From assembly GCA_019090895.1 (NCBI GenBank), contig JAHRVB010000134.1, positions 1 through 64,000 on the forward strand: a stretch of DNA of 64,000 bases, written 5' to 3'. Made by a program: the position numbers and the translations under genes. This DNA is from Kangiellaceae bacterium. Lineage in GTDB: Bacteria > Pseudomonadota > Gammaproteobacteria > Enterobacterales > Kangiellaceae. The notes beneath the pieces were generated by a model. It searched no databases, had not been told where the DNA came from, and saw nothing but the letters and a program-made list of their open reading frames with translations. Positions 62,735 through 64,000 of this stretch are shown piece after piece. Position 1 is the first letter of the stretch; every line of letters starts with the position of its first letter.

Positions 62735-63688
62735 ATGTCAGATTACGCGATAGAAATTAATCAATTAAAGAAAACCTACGGCAATCAATTTGAAGCCTTA
62801 AAAGGGATATCTTTTTCAGTAAAAAAAGGCGACTTTATTGCTTTGCTTGGACCTAATGGTGCGGGTAAGTCGACTACTATTGGCATTATTTGTTCGTTGG
62901 TGAATAAAACACAAGGCGAAGTAAAAGTATTTGGTCATTCAATTGATGATGAGTTGGAGGCTGCGAAACGGTGTATTGGATTAGTCCCGCAAGAATTCAA
63001 TTTTTCTCAGTTTGAGACTTGCCAACAAATAGTGGTCAATCAAGCAGGCTACTACGGCGTGCCTCGAGCAAAAGCAATTGAGCGAGCGGAGGTAGTTCTT
63101 AAGCAGTTGGATCTTTGGGAAAAAAGAAGTGAGCAAGCCAGAACATTATCAGGTGGTATGAAACGACGCTTAATGATTGCAAGAGCGCTAATGCATGAAC
63201 CTAAAATCCTTATACTTGATGAGCCGACTGCGGGAGTTGATATTGAAATTCGTCGTACCATGTGGACTTTTTTACGAGAGTTAAACGAGCAAGGTACGAC
63301 CATTGTTCTTACCACTCATTATTTGGAAGAAGCCGAACAGTTGTGTCGCAACATCGCCATAATAAATCATGGTGTCATCGTTGAAAATACAACAATGAAA
63401 GATCTTATTTCTCGACTAGACATAGAAACTTTTATTTTAGATGTCGACAAAATGCCCGAGAGCCTGCCAAAAATCGATAAAGTGAGCGTTCGAAAAAAAG
63501 ATGATACGTGCCTTGAAATTGATGTGCCTAAAGAGAAAGCACTCAATCAAGTTTTCGAGTGGTTATCGGAAAATAATATTAGAGTACTGAGCATGCGTAA
63601 TAAATCGAATCGATTAGAAGAGTTGTTTGTACAATTAACAGAGTCTCAAGCGCTACCTGTATCCAAAGACGAACAGGGGGCTAATTAG
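62735..63688 (+). CDS. ABC transporter ATP-binding protein (YadG-like)
   Basis: 317 aa, the size of E. coli YadG. Walker A GPNGAGKSTT at about residues 39-48, Q-loop VPQEFNFSQ, signature LSGGMKRRLMIARAL (about 138-152), Walker B ILILDEPTAGVD and the switch His in LTTHYLEEAEQL. A C-terminal extension of about 80 residues follows. It energises an ABC-2 type exporter; the permease gene starts one base after its stop. Substrate unknown. Confidence 0.92.
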   Translation: MSDYAIEINQLKKTYGNQFEALKGISFSVKKGDFIALLGPNGAGKSTTIGIICSLVNKTQGEVKVFGHSIDDELEAAKRCIGLVPQEFNFSQFETCQQIVVNQAGYYGVPRAKAIERAEVVLKQLDLWEKRSEQARTLSGGMKRRLMIARALMHEPKILILDEPTAGVDIEIRRTMWTFLRELNEQGTTIVLTTHYLEEAEQLCRNIAIINHGVIVENTTMKDLISRLDIETFILDVDKMPESLPKIDKVSVRKKDDTCLEIDVPKEKALNQVFEWLSENNIRVLSMRNKSNRLEELFVQLTESQALPVSKDEQGAN

Positions 63689-63689
63689 T

Positions 63690-64000
63690 ATGAGTAGCAA
63701 CGTATATAATAAACAAGCTTTTGTTGCCCTGCAGAGTATTATCGTTAAAGAAATTACACGCTATTTTAGAATCTGGATCCAAACGTTATTACCACCTGCA
63801 ATTTCAATGAGTTTGTACTTCGTGATTTTTGGACAGCTAATCGGTTCTCGAGTCGGGCTGATCGATGGCGTTAGTTATATGGAGTACATCACCCCCGGAA
63901 TTATAATGATGTCTGTGATTACCAACTCGTATTCCAATGTGGCGTCGTCTTTTTATAGTGCAAAGTATCAGAGGAATGTAGAAGAGTTGTTAGTGGCGCC
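63690..64000 (+). CDS. ABC-2 type transporter permease, 3' end outside window (YadH-like)
   Basis: Starts with ATG at 63690, one base after the ATPase stop codon (TAG at 63686-63688), and runs open to the window edge (about 103 residues). The visible part opens MSSNVYNKQAFVALQSIIVKE and has a hydrophobic helix PPAISMSLYFVIFGQLIG and YMEYITPGIIMMSVITNSYSN, as in YadH-type ABC-2 permeases. Clearly the membrane partner of the preceding ATPase. Truncated by the window. Confidence 0.9.
   Translation, partial: MSSNVYNKQAFVALQSIIVKEITRYFRIWIQTLLPPAISMSLYFVIFGQLIGSRVGLIDGVSYMEYITPGIIMMSVITNSYSNVASSFYSAKYQRNVEELLVA

Overview
The window is 64 kb of chromosome from a Gram-negative, probably marine, gammaproteobacterium. 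The evidence is two TonB-dependent receptors, lipoboxes, a GlyGly-CTERM (rhombosortase) protein, PspA/PspC, Mpl, UbiX, DusA and a rpsF-rpsR-rplI-dnaB block of gammaproteobacterial type. Base composition looks AT-leaning, about 40% GC by eye. Alteromonadales/Kangiellales-like relatives are my best guess; a species cannot be named. No rRNA, tRNA, CRISPR array, prophage or transposase was seen.

Layout. 1-2.7 kb: the 3' part of a DmsC-type membrane anchor (reading frame open to the left edge), a LuxR-type response regulator of the ErdR/CrbR kind, and a 3D-domain lipoprotein. 3.2-10.3 kb: a sugar-catabolic locus (Gfo/Idh/MocA dehydrogenase, TIM-barrel isomerase, MFS permease, PAS-AraC regulator, TonB receptor) closed by an 18-bp perfect stem-loop. 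10.8-11.5 kb: an isolated TrpF-like gene whose expected ATG reads ATC. 11.6-23.2 kb: a poly(3-hydroxybutyrate) (PHB) utilisation locus with a CrbS-type symporter/kinase, GntP permease, TonB receptor, PHB depolymerase-family lipoprotein, 3HB-oligomer hydrolase and 3HB dehydrogenase. The two divergent promoter regions of this locus share the palindrome ATAGTACTAT. 23.4-26.8 kb: YaeQ, a membrane Ser/Thr kinase with cysteine-paired TPR-like repeats, and a lipoprotein.

26.8-35.9 kb is mostly core genome: rpsF-rpsR-rplI, dnaB, yjbQ, a chemoreceptor, a small outer-membrane-type protein, dusA, pspA and a PspC-domain gene. 36-40.2 kb holds a PCu(A)C copper chaperone, a DUF2333 protein and an ECF sigma / anti-sigma / DUF4097 module. 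40.5-48.6 kb holds two large FlgO/TolB-like plus TPR proteins (one with a CadC-like DNA-binding head), two DUF1566 proteins and a small membrane protein. 48.7-55.2 kb contains three pyrophosphate enzymes (soluble PPase, ion-pumping membrane PPase, PPi-dependent phosphofructokinase) around an HPt/degenerate HD-GYP protein and a TonB. 55.5-64 kb has a 1,397-aa M36 metalloprotease with a GlyGly-CTERM tail, a lipoprotein, mpl, ubiX and an ABC exporter of YadG/YadH type cut by the right edge.

How the parts may work together: the PHB locus could import and degrade 3-hydroxybutyrate oligomers to acetoacetate, with the CrbS-like kinase encoded downstream of the permease and its likely partner regulator about 10 kb away. 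A family of short heptamer tandem repeats (AGGAGNN)n ending in AGGAAAA recurs in three intergenic regions.
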